Below are positions 8,032-16,798 of a DNA stretch of 64,000 nucleotides, piece by piece. The notes below the pieces were generated by a model that was given only the letters and a program-made list of their open reading frames with translations, was not told the origin of the DNA and did no database searches. This DNA is from Dyadobacter sp. CY345 (lineage in GTDB: Bacteria; Bacteroidota; Bacteroidia; Cytophagales; Spirosomataceae). The stretch is from the NCBI RefSeq assembly GCF_021502725.1, contig NZ_JAKFFS010000008.1, forward strand, positions 62,001 to 126,000, written 5' to 3'. The position numbers were made by a program, and so were the translations under genes. The number at the start of each line of letters is the position of its first letter. Position 1 is the first letter of the stretch.

Positions 8032-10785
8032 TTGAGCACAGTAAAATTATTCAGCGGATTGTTTCTTACAGGTGCGCTGGCATCCGTAACGGTATTCAAT
8101 CTTTTTACAGATAAAAATCCAGGTAAATTTTATCCGGAAAACAAAACATACGCTAAATCCGAAAGCCCGGATAAATCACAATTCATAGGAAAGGCGTTTG
8201 CCGACACATCAGCACCGGACAGCAGCCGTTTTACGCACATGATGCTTGCGCAGGGGCTGGACGAGCCTATGGAAATGGCTATTTTGCCTAATCTGGATGT
8301 TGTGATCGTTGAACGTAAGGGGGCGGTGAAACTTTATGATGCGGAAGAAAAACAGATTAAAACGATAACACATTTTAATGTTTTCAGTGGTATTGAAGAT
8401 GGTTTGCTAGGTGTTGCCGTAGATCCTGAATTCGATAAAAATCACTGGCTTTATTTTTACTACGGTGTCGGTGGAAATAAAAATGTAAGCAACCTTGAAC
8501 GATACGAAATGACGGATGGTCAGATTGATATGGCCTCTAAAAAAGTATTACTTGAAATTCCTACGCAGCGGACATATTGCTGCCATTCAGCAGGTTATCT
8601 GACCTTTGGTGCTGATGGATTGCTTTACCTTTCAACTGGCGATAATACAAACGCAGAAGAAATAGAAGGACATAACCCGACCGATGAGCGCCCGGGCAGA
8701 CGGTTGTCGGATGGTCAGGGTACGACAGCAAACAGCAAGGATTACCGCGGAAAAATATTGAGAATCAAACCTGAGGCAGATGGTACCTATTCCATTCCGG
8801 ATGGAAATCTTTTTCCAAAAGATGGCTCGACGGGTTACCCGGAAATTTACGTGATGGGCTGCCGAAATCCGTTCCGGTTGTCGGTGGATCCAAAAAATAA
8901 CTTTGTGTACTGGGGGGATGTCGGGCCGGATACCAATGTTCCGGCAGAAGAGAATTTTTTAAGTTATGATGAAATCAATCAGGCGCGAAAGCCGGGCTTT
9001 TTTGGTTATCCTTATTTTTTAGGAAACAATGAGGGATTTCCAAAATATGATTTTGAAACAAAAAAAGAAGGACCAAAACAGGATCCATCGCATCCTGTAA
9101 ACAATTCACCCAACAATACCGGAGTTAAAAATTTGCCAGCTGCACAGCCTGCGATGATATGGTATGGCAAAGGTGAGTCTAAACGTTGGCCGATGGTGGG
9201 AAAAGGTGGCGCGAGTGCTATGGCAGGACCAGTTTATTACAGCGATTTGTATCCCAATGCAAAATATAAATTGCCGGCATATTATGACGGCAAACTATTT
9301 ATCTACGAATGGATCCGAAAATGGATTATGGCCGTGACGCTGGATAAAAATGGAAATTACGAAAGCATGGAGCCGTTTTTGCCAGATTTGAAAGTGATCG
9401 CGCCGATGGATATGAAAATAGCACCGGACGGGGCAATCTATATGTTAGCGTATGGAACCAACTGGTTTGCAAAAAATACGGATGCAGGTCTGATACGTGT
9501 TGAGTATTCGGAAGGAAATCGTAATCCGATGGCAGATATTCAGATTGATAAACAGTATGGTGCCGCCCCGATGACGGTTTCTTTTTCCGCAGAAAAGTCC
9601 CGGGATTATGATCCGGGCGATAAATTGAGCTTTGAATGGAAAATAGGAGCAAAGAAAGTTTCCGGATCGAAAGTGAAACATGTTTTTACCAAACCAGGAA
9701 TTTATGATGTAGCACTAACCGTTTCTGATCCGCAAGGTGGAAAGGGTATCGCGACCGTGCAGGTTAAAGTAGGAAATACACCGCCCGCAGTTTCTATAAC
9801 CAGCACCGCTAATAAGAGTTTTTACTGGGACAATACAATTTTTGATTATAAAATAAATGTAAAAGATGCGGAGGATAAAGCAATTGAAAAATCAGCCATA
9901 ACAGCTTCTTTTAATTATCTGCCTTTTGGTAAGGATCTGGCGTCGGCATTATCGGGAGCTAGTCATGGAAATGTTAAATATGCGGCAACAGAAAAACTGT
10001 ACGCCTCTCTTGACTGCAAGGCCTGCCATACTATGGATACCAAATCGATTGGGCCGGCTTTAAATGAAATTGCGAAACGTTATGCTGGAAAAGAGGGCTC
10101 TGACAAGAAACTTGCCGACAAAATTATTAAAGGCGGAAGTGGCAGCTGGGGAACCTATCCGATGCCGCCGCATATGGATTTACCTGAAAAAGACGCACTT
10201 GAAATTTCCAGATATATTCTTTCGCTTGGAGAAGAAAAAAAACAGCTTCCGCTTGACGGCAGTTTAAAACTTACTGAACATGTTGGTCAGGGTAAGGAAG
10301 GAGCTTATGTGCTTTTAGCAGGATATACTGATAAAGGTGCTAATGGTATTGAGGCACTTAGTAACAGCAGCCATATTGTGCTTCGAAATCCACTTATTCA
10401 GATGGAAGATTATGAAGAGGGTAGTGCGAATGTTGTGATTGCGACCTTGAATACCGGTTATGTTTCATCGATCTGGGGTAAGAACGGCAAGTATGTCAGC
10501 TTCAAACAAATCGATTTTACTCATATCAAAAAAATAAAGATCCGGTTACAGGAGCAGGGTGCTGGCGGTTTGATAGAAGTCAGGCAAGATACTGAAAAAG
10601 GTACCCTGATCGGAAGTTTACCGGTATCTGCCGGTCAGCCCAAAGATGTGAAAACAGACTGGAAGGAATTCGAGATCAGCCTGAAACCCACAACTGGTAT
10701 TCATGACCTGTACTTTACTTTTTCAAATCCTGGTAAAAGCCAGGTCGGCCTGTTTTTTCTTGACTGGATTTATTTCGAAAATTAA
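8032..10785 (+). CDS. Fusion: glucose/sorbosone dehydrogenase + PKD + cytochrome c + carbohydrate-binding domain
   Basis: The 917-residue protein has an N-terminal signal anchor (hydrophobic residues 5-27). Residues about 70-490 form a soluble glucose/sorbosone dehydrogenase beta-propeller (EPMEMAILP, VERKGAVKLYD, DGLLGVAVDP and an HSAGYLTFGADG motif). Residues about 500-580 form a PKD domain, and about 650-745 a class I cytochrome c with CKACH (near 661-665) and a likely Met ligand in YPMPPH. Residues about 770-917 resemble a CBM6-like module. Inference: a periplasmic or surface sugar dehydrogenase, possibly PQQ-dependent, passing electrons to its own haem. An in-frame stop lies just upstream (8026-8028), so the TTG at 8032 is the earliest start. 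Confidence 0.88.
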   Translation: MSTVKLFSGLFLTGALASVTVFNLFTDKNPGKFYPENKTYAKSESPDKSQFIGKAFADTSAPDSSRFTHMMLAQGLDEPMEMAILPNLDVVIVERKGAVKLYDAEEKQIKTITHFNVFSGIEDGLLGVAVDPEFDKNHWLYFYYGVGGNKNVSNLERYEMTDGQIDMASKKVLLEIPTQRTYCCHSAGYLTFGADGLLYLSTGDNTNAEEIEGHNPTDERPGRRLSDGQGTTANSKDYRGKILRIKPEADGTYSIPDGNLFPKDGSTGYPEIYVMGCRNPFRLSVDPKNNFVYWGDVGPDTNVPAEENFLSYDEINQARKPGFFGYPYFLGNNEGFPKYDFETKKEGPKQDPSHPVNNSPNNTGVKNLPAAQPAMIWYGKGESKRWPMVGKGGASAMAGPVYYSDLYPNAKYKLPAYYDGKLFIYEWIRKWIMAVTLDKNGNYESMEPFLPDLKVIAPMDMKIAPDGAIYMLAYGTNWFAKNTDAGLIRVEYSEGNRNPMADIQIDKQYGAAPMTVSFSAEKSRDYDPGDKLSFEWKIGAKKVSGSKVKHVFTKPGIYDVALTVSDPQGGKGIATVQVKVGNTPPAVSITSTANKSFYWDNTIFDYKINVKDAEDKAIEKSAITASFNYLPFGKDLASALSGASHGNVKYAATEKLYASLDCKACHTMDTKSIGPALNEIAKRYAGKEGSDKKLADKIIKGGSGSWGTYPMPPHMDLPEKDALEISRYILSLGEEKKQLPLDGSLKLTEHVGQGKEGAYVLLAGYTDKGANGIEALSNSSHIVLRNPLIQMEDYEEGSANVVIATLNTGYVSSIWGKNGKYVSFKQIDFTHIKKIKIRLQEQGAGGLIEVRQDTEKGTLIGSLPVSAGQPKDVKTDWKEFEISLKPTTGIHDLYFTFSNPGKSQVGLFFLDWIYFEN

Positions 10786-10875
10786 TTCTGCGTTCTACCA
10801 TGCCTTTTAATGGCAAGATTTTGTGATCTAGCTATGTAGGTTACTAAAAAATAGATAAAATTTCTAATGTTATGT

Positions 10876-10918
10876 AATAGGTCAAACAGAATTATACAAA
10901 AATTCTGTTTGACCTATT
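10876..10918 (+). terminator. Strong terminator hairpin, 18-bp perfect stem
   Basis: AATAGGTCAAACAGAATT pairs perfectly with its complement 7 nt later, 90 bases after the stop of the dehydrogenase fusion. A short T run follows. It is nearly symmetrical and may work from both sides. Confidence 0.75.
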
Positions 10919-10920
10919 TT

Positions 10921-11421
10921 CATTGGTATACTGTGGTGAGCAATATTATTAATATTCAGCTTCCATATGATGTAATTTTTTAAAATCACGATTGGTGTAA
11001 AATTGACGACTTATCTTCTAATATAAAGTCGAAGCTTGATAGTCACCGAGAAGTAAATTGCATGAGCCTCTAATTAAAATAATATTTTTTTTGCTTCTGT
11101 ATAGAGTGGCATTTCTGAATTTATTTCAGGAAATCCGAGGTGAATATTAATTTATATTCTTCAAAAAATTCAACTTGAAAATTTACTACTTTCCCGATTT
11201 TTACCTTAAAAATGTAAATTTAGTGGAAAAAAGTACGCTGAAATTTAGATTTTTCGGCAATGACAACGTTCCCGATAACGGTTGCATAGAAAAACTTGTA
11301 ATGCACCTTGCTTATCTTTTAAAAGCTCTTTTACTTACAGTCAAGGCGATTTTAATAATTAATACTATTCCCGGAATAGTTCAATTGATTTTTGGATCCT
11401 TAAATTTCACCTGTAAAGCAA
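10921..11421. other. AT-rich region before the sigma factor gene
   Basis: No gene is supported. The region is AT-rich and probably holds the control region of the ECF sigma factor. A 90-codon frame at 11175-11444 overlaps the sigma start and has no recognisable features. I found no exact TAnnTTTG element close to 11422. Confidence 0.4.
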
Positions 11422-11970
11422 ATGAGCAGTTTACTATCTTCTAATGAGGTTTTGGTCGAGCGTCTTCGCGAAGGTGATCAGATCGCTTTCAAAGAGATCT
11501 ATTCCAGATTTTGGAAAAAGCTTTTTTCCATTGCTCTCAAAAAGGTCAATGACAGCGCTGTTGTTGAAGGTATCGTGCAGGATATATTTTTAAAACTTTG
11601 GGAACGTAAGGAGTTGCTGAAAATCGATAATCTGGAAGCTTATCTGGTGACTGCGGTTCGGTATGGTTGCATTAATCATGTGCGACTTTCTATGATGCAC
11701 GAAAAGTTCGAGCTGCATGTTCATAATTACCATGCACAGGAAATTAGCTGCACCGAGGAACAGATGGATTTTACAGATTTAATGGACTGTGTGGAAAAAG
11801 TACTTCGTTCGTTTCCTGAAAGTTCTCAGCAGATTTTTCGTATGCATCGAATCGAATGCCATTCTGCCAAAGAGATCTCCCTGCAACTTGGCATCCCGCA
11901 AAGAACCGTTGAACTGCGTCTAAGTAAAGTAGTCCAGACCCTGCGGATCTACCTGGACGAATACCTGTAA
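11422..11970 (+). CDS. ECF RNA polymerase sigma factor (FecI-like)
   Basis: At 182 residues it has the two regions of an ECF sigma factor. Region 2 is at about 15-80 (FKEIYSRFWKKLFSIALKK, then VQDIFLKLWE). Region 4 is at about 125-175 (SSQQIFRMHRIEC..AKEISLQLGIPQRTVELRLSK). It is followed by fecR and a SusC gene whose product has an N-terminal STN signalling domain. Family knowledge: in such cell-surface signalling systems the receptor senses its ligand, the anti-sigma releases the sigma factor, and the sigma factor turns on the receptor operon. So it very likely controls the SusCD/GH28/GH43 unit at 13.3-22.9 kb. The ATG at 11422 matches the usual start. Confidence 0.92.
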   Translation: MSSLLSSNEVLVERLREGDQIAFKEIYSRFWKKLFSIALKKVNDSAVVEGIVQDIFLKLWERKELLKIDNLEAYLVTAVRYGCINHVRLSMMHEKFELHVHNYHAQEISCTEEQMDFTDLMDCVEKVLRSFPESSQQIFRMHRIECHSAKEISLQLGIPQRTVELRLSKVVQTLRIYLDEYL

Positions 11971-12145
11971 ATTCATATTTAACTATCAGTCATAAATATC
12001 GTTTGCTTTTTATATAATAAATCAAAGATAATTTTATACCAACGAATCTTTTTGTATGAATATTTATTGAATTTATAAAATTTTTGCGGTGTGTTGTTCA
12101 ATTGTTCGACTGTATGGTTAGCACCAGTAATCCATAACCAGAAAA

Positions 12146-13186
12146 ATGAGCCGTCAACAGTTTTCACACCTGCTTCAAAAGTACCACAGGGGGGAGTGCA
12201 CACCGCAGGAAAAACAGTTTGTCGAAAACTGGTTCGGTTTGCTTGATGATGAGCCGATGGGAAATGAGCGGGAGCCGGACTGGCAAGTGCTTGAAGAAAA
12301 GATGTGGGATCAGCTCCATATCAAAATACAAGAATCGGAAGGGCAGAAAGGCGGCCCTGCGTCTTCCGGGAATATGCGCTTTTTCTGGTTGGGACTGGCA
12401 GCCTCAATAATCGCCATAGCTTCGGGAGTCATTTTGTACCGCCATCAGGCAATGACCCTATTTTCAAAAAATAATACTGATTCATCTGCATGGTCAGAAA
12501 AGAAAAATACGTCGGATTTTAATGAAAGATTCCAACTCGAAGACGGTAGCATTATTGATTTGTCACCCGGTAGTTCTGTAAGATATCCGACACATTTTAG
12601 TGGAGAGAAAAGAGTTGTTTTTCTTTTAGGAAAAGCTTTTTTTGATATTACCAAAATTCCTGAAAAGCCATTTTTTGTTTATTCTGATCATATGGTGACC
12701 CGGGTTTTAGGGACCCGGTTTTATGTAGAGGAACAGAAAGGTATCGAAGCGCCTCAGGTAGAAGTCGTCTCCGGTGCCGTTGCAGTGTATGAAAATACAA
12801 AAGAGAATACGGCACAGGGTAATAATGTAATCTTAAAACCAAATCAAAAGACCAGTTTTTTTCCCGGCGAGCACAAGTTTGTGACCAGCCTGGTTGCGGA
12901 GCCACAAATCATTGACGATTCAGTTAACAGCGGCCGTTTCAAATTTTATAACACACCACTCTCCAAGGTGCTGGACAACTTACACACATCTTATGGGATC
13001 GATATCATCCTGGAAAACAGGCAGATGGCTACTTGTCCATTAACGGCGAATCTTACGGGACAGCCGCTTTACACACAGCTTGATATTATATGCGCCGCGC
13101 TTAACGCCAGCTATAAAATTAAAGGAACTTCCATTTTTGTTGCAGGCAAAGGCTGTAACGATCATCGCATTATCATTAAAACTTAA
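12146..13186 (+). CDS. FecR-family anti-sigma factor
   Basis: At 346 residues the protein has a cytoplasmic anti-sigma part (about 1-75), one membrane helix (about 79-98), a periplasmic FecR domain (about 120-225, with LEDGSIIDLSPGSSVRYP) and a C-terminal DUF4974 domain (about 265-340, with FKFYNTPLSKVLDNL). Family knowledge: it holds the sigma factor inactive until the STN domain of the TonB-dependent receptor signals across the periplasm. It lies 175 bases after the sigma gene and 166 before susC, the normal Bacteroidota order. Confidence 0.92.
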   Translation: MSRQQFSHLLQKYHRGECTPQEKQFVENWFGLLDDEPMGNEREPDWQVLEEKMWDQLHIKIQESEGQKGGPASSGNMRFFWLGLAASIIAIASGVILYRHQAMTLFSKNNTDSSAWSEKKNTSDFNERFQLEDGSIIDLSPGSSVRYPTHFSGEKRVVFLLGKAFFDITKIPEKPFFVYSDHMVTRVLGTRFYVEEQKGIEAPQVEVVSGAVAVYENTKENTAQGNNVILKPNQKTSFFPGEHKFVTSLVAEPQIIDDSVNSGRFKFYNTPLSKVLDNLHTSYGIDIILENRQMATCPLTANLTGQPLYTQLDIICAALNASYKIKGTSIFVAGKGCNDHRIIIKT

Positions 13187-13227
13187 CCGGGAAACATATG
13201 TAAAGCTAAATGCTCATAATCGAAAAA

Positions 13228-13257
13228 CGCTGGTCATGCAGCGAACATGAACCAGCG
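13228..13257 (+). promoter_or_regulatory. Leader hairpin upstream of susC
   Basis: CGCTGGT (13228-13234) pairs with ACCAGCG (13251-13257). The adjoining CATG repeats extend the stem, with one bulged A and a 7-nt loop. A second weaker pairing (CCCTGTG with CACATGGG, about 13272-13306) follows. No T tract follows either, so these look like leader-RNA structures in the fecR-susC gap rather than terminators. Confidence 0.4.
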
Positions 13258-13352
13258 AATACTACAAAAACGCCCTGTGTAAGACAGCGAATCAAAGCAC
13301 ATGGGTCAAGCTCATTTTATCAAAAAACCAATTAATAAAACTTTTTAAAGGT

Positions 13353-16300
13353 ATGAAAAAAACAGAACCTTTACTTTTTCAAACTAACCGACAAATGACA
13401 ACGCTAAATAAATTTAGCCGGTTGTTTTTAAGTGCGGTGATCTTAATCTGGTGTCTGGTTGGGATACAGGCACAGGCATTTGCACGGCAGGAAATTACTG
13501 ACCGACTAGTTACAGTGAAAGCTGAAAAACAGCGATTTGAGGACGTATTGAACAGTATTGAAAGTCAGACCGGAGCCAGAATTGTTTATAGTTCCAAAAG
13601 AATTAACGTTAACCAGCCAGTTACGATTTCGGTTGCAAGTAAAAAATTAGGGCAAGTGCTGACTGAACTTCTGGTTCCAATGAACCTTTCTTATAAGCTG
13701 ATTGGAGGGCAGATTGTGCTTGATGCGAATTTGCCGCAAAGTATCGAAAATGCTCCAAAAGCACCAGCTGCAAGAAAAGTGTCAGGTACAGTAACAGATG
13801 AAAAAGATGCCACTTTGCCAGGCGTAAGCGTAGTTATTAAGGGTACGCAAAAAGGAACGCTCACAGATGTGAACGGCAAATATGAAATTGAAATCGCTGA
13901 CGAGCAGACGACGCTGGTTTTCAGTTTTGTAGGGTATGTTTCGCAGGAAATCATTGCATCAAACCAAAGTGTTATTACTGTAAAATTACAGCCGGAAGAT
14001 AAATCTCTGGAAGAAGTTGTTGTGGTTGGTTATGGCACCCAGCGGAAAACGGAAGTAGCCACAGCGGTAGGAAGTATTGAGGGAGCTTCCATTGCAGAAA
14101 GAGGAACTGTCAGTCCGTTGCAAGGGGCGCAGGGACAAATTGCTGGGGTCGATATTTCAGCGGGTTCTGGCCGTGCGGGTTCAGGATTTGCCGTGCAGAT
14201 ACGTGGTCAGAATTCCCTTGCAGGCGGTCAGCCCTTATTCGTTGTTGACGGAGTCATTGTTTCGGATATCAACTTTTTGAACCCACAGGATATTTCAAAA
14301 ATGGATGTGCTTAAAGATGCTGCATCTACGGCAATTTATGGGTCAAGAGGTTCGAACGGGGTAATTTTGATTACAACAAAAAACGGAAGATCTATCAAAG
14401 GAGGAGGCGCTACGATTTCTTATGACGGGTATGTAGGTGTGAAGAAAATCGCGCGCTTGCCCAATTTTATGACCGGGCCCGAGTTTTGGGAATATCGCCA
14501 GAACACATTTATCTCTCCTGAAATTATTGCCGGCCGGGAAAATTATGATAACACGATCGGGTCGCTGGGAAATCCAGTGGTATTGGAGAGAATTGCAAAC
14601 AATGATTACACCGATTGGCCAAGCTTGGTTCTGAAAGATGGTAAACAATCCAATCATTGGCTAACCGTTTCTGGTATGAGCGATAATGGTTCAATCCAAT
14701 ATCTGATCGGGGCCGGTTATCAGGGAGAAGATGGAAACCTGCTGAACGAGACGATGGATCGTTACAACTTCAAAGCGAGTGTTGATGGCAAAATCAGCAA
14801 AAACTGGTCAGCCGGTATGAGCTTCAATTTTTCATTAACTGAAATAGAAAGAGGCAGTGACGATGCAGTTAGAAACGCCTTTAACATGGCACCGTTTTTC
14901 AGTCCATACAATCCCGATGGAACATTAATGTTCCGCCCGGGACAAATTCCTGTTCCAAATTCCACAGTTGTTTCAAGTTACACAAGTACTGTAAATCCGC
15001 TGTTGGAAATTCCGAATTCTGAAAATAATACCCGCCGCAGTTTTGGTGTTGGAAATATTTTCCTTCAATATTCTCCGGTAAGCTGGATTGATATCCGTTC
15101 TACATTTTCGCCAAGTTTGAACTTTCAGCGTAACGGACGTTACTGGGGTTCGCTTACTGGCGTCGGCGCAGGACTTTTGGCTGATGCAGAAAGAGGAAAT
15201 GAGCAGTCGTTAAGTTATATCTTCGACAATATCGCGACAATCCGGAAAACCTTTGGTGAGCATAATTTTACATTCACCGGACTTTATAGTATGCAAAAAA
15301 ACAGGTACGAAAGCGACGGACTTCGTGTGAACGATTTGCCATTTAATTCATCATATTATAACCTGGGTTCATCAACCAATCGCCAGTCGGGAACAAGTTC
15401 ATTCAGCCAGTTTTCGATACTTTCTTATATGGCCAGGCTGAATTATGTGCTAAAAAATAAATATTTCCTGACGGTAGCAACCCGTTGGGATGGTTCGTCA
15501 AAATTGGCGGAAGGCCAGAAATGGTCAACATTCCCGTCGGCTGCAATTGGATGGCAATTATCCGAAGAAAATTTCTTGAAAGAGGTAAATCAGTTGTCAG
15601 ACTTGAAACTCCGTTTGAGTGCCGGGGTAGCGGGTAACAATAACAACATCAGCGCATACGAAAGTAATATGACGCTGGCTGATCCATCTTTTTATGATTT
15701 CGGAGGAAACACAGCCTTGGGTTATGGACCAAGCCGGCTTCCGAATCCTGGCCTGACCTGGGAGCGTACAACAGAATTTGACCTTGGACTTGACTACGGG
15801 TTTTTCCGGAACCGCATAACTGGTACCATTGATGTTTATAACAAACTTTCAAAAGGTATTTTGATGAACCGTAATATTCCTTTGGAAACGGGTTGGTCGT
15901 CTATTAAAGATAACGTGGGTTCAGTTCGTAACCGCGGGATTGAGTTTTCTATCCGTACGCTGAATGTCAGAGCGAAGGATTTTACCTGGACAACATCCTT
16001 GAATTTTTCAAGAAACCAGAACTCGATCGTGAATTTGCTTGACAAGAAAGAAGATCTGGTTGGGAACTGGTGGTTTATTGGTCAGCCGATCAATGTGAAT
16101 TATACTTATGTATTTGACGGAATCTGGCAGGAAAGTGAACGTGCGGATGCTGTGACATATGGTCAGCTGCCGGGACAGGCCAAGGTAAAAGATTTGAATA
16201 ACGACGGCAAGATCAGCAGCGCAGATGATCGTCAGATTATCGGGCAAAAAGATCCGAAATGGACAGGCGGGTTTTCAACGCAGGTGACCTTCAAAAGTTT

Positions 16301-16790
16301 CGATCTCTCGGCATCGCTTTTTGCTCGTCAGGGCATGCAGGTTTACAGTGCCTTCCATAGCAATTTCTTAAATTATAGTGATCGTGGTACCAATAAGATT
16401 TACAACGATTATTATATGCCGGTCAATAAAGTGACACAGGCAAGAAGCTCAAACACTTATCCGCAGCCTAACAATGTCGGACCATACTGGGCTGGTGTGA
16501 ATGGTGTCGGTTATTACAGAGATATTTCTTTCGTAAAAGTTCAGAATATTTCGCTGGGTTATACGCTTCCCTCAGGTTTGATCAAGAAAATCGGAATCAA
16601 GGATCTGAGAGCTTATGTCAATGTTCTAAATCCTTTTATCTGGACAAAATTCGATGGATTTGATCCGGAATCGGCGAGTGGGATTGATGCTTCCAGCAGC
16701 ACAAACGTAAGTAATACAACGACTGGAAATATCAACAACACAGGCCCATCTACGATTACTTACCAGTTTGGTCTGAACCTTAAATTTTAA
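13353..16790 (+). CDS. SusC/RagA-type TonB-dependent receptor with STN domain
   Basis: The 1145-residue outer-membrane transporter has a signal peptide (to about residue 45) and an STN domain (about 50-125, RLVTVKAEKQRFEDVLNSIE) that signals to FecR. A CarboxypepD-reg-like domain follows (about 142-215, KVSGTVTDEKDATLPGVSVV). Next come the SusC plug hallmark EEVVVVGYGTQRK near residue 220, the plug with FVVDGVIVSDINFLNPQDI, and a 22-strand-type barrel ending in a terminal Phe (FGLNLKF). Family knowledge: it imports oligosaccharides caught by its SusD partner, powered by TonB. Gene order indicates a pectic or arabinan-like ligand. The susD gene starts 9 bases after its stop. Confidence 0.95.
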   Translation: MKKTEPLLFQTNRQMTTLNKFSRLFLSAVILIWCLVGIQAQAFARQEITDRLVTVKAEKQRFEDVLNSIESQTGARIVYSSKRINVNQPVTISVASKKLGQVLTELLVPMNLSYKLIGGQIVLDANLPQSIENAPKAPAARKVSGTVTDEKDATLPGVSVVIKGTQKGTLTDVNGKYEIEIADEQTTLVFSFVGYVSQEIIASNQSVITVKLQPEDKSLEEVVVVGYGTQRKTEVATAVGSIEGASIAERGTVSPLQGAQGQIAGVDISAGSGRAGSGFAVQIRGQNSLAGGQPLFVVDGVIVSDINFLNPQDISKMDVLKDAASTAIYGSRGSNGVILITTKNGRSIKGGGATISYDGYVGVKKIARLPNFMTGPEFWEYRQNTFISPEIIAGRENYDNTIGSLGNPVVLERIANNDYTDWPSLVLKDGKQSNHWLTVSGMSDNGSIQYLIGAGYQGEDGNLLNETMDRYNFKASVDGKISKNWSAGMSFNFSLTEIERGSDDAVRNAFNMAPFFSPYNPDGTLMFRPGQIPVPNSTVVSSYTSTVNPLLEIPNSENNTRRSFGVGNIFLQYSPVSWIDIRSTFSPSLNFQRNGRYWGSLTGVGAGLLADAERGNEQSLSYIFDNIATIRKTFGEHNFTFTGLYSMQKNRYESDGLRVNDLPFNSSYYNLGSSTNRQSGTSSFSQFSILSYMARLNYVLKNKYFLTVATRWDGSSKLAEGQKWSTFPSAAIGWQLSEENFLKEVNQLSDLKLRLSAGVAGNNNNISAYESNMTLADPSFYDFGGNTALGYGPSRLPNPGLTWERTTEFDLGLDYGFFRNRITGTIDVYNKLSKGILMNRNIPLETGWSSIKDNVGSVRNRGIEFSIRTLNVRAKDFTWTTSLNFSRNQNSIVNLLDKKEDLVGNWWFIGQPINVNYTYVFDGIWQESERADAVTYGQLPGQAKVKDLNNDGKISSADDRQIIGQKDPKWTGGFSTQVTFKSFDLSASLFARQGMQVYSAFHSNFLNYSDRGTNKIYNDYYMPVNKVTQARSSNTYPQPNNVGPYWAGVNGVGYYRDISFVKVQNISLGYTLPSGLIKKIGIKDLRAYVNVLNPFIWTKFDGFDPESASGIDASSSTNVSNTTTGNINNTGPSTITYQFGLNLKF

Positions 16791-16798
16791 CCGTTGAG

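Noticed and set aside
11175..11444. 90-codon frame before the sigma factor
   Set aside because: It overlaps the sigma start in another frame, is AT-rich, and its hydrophobic stretch looks like chance.
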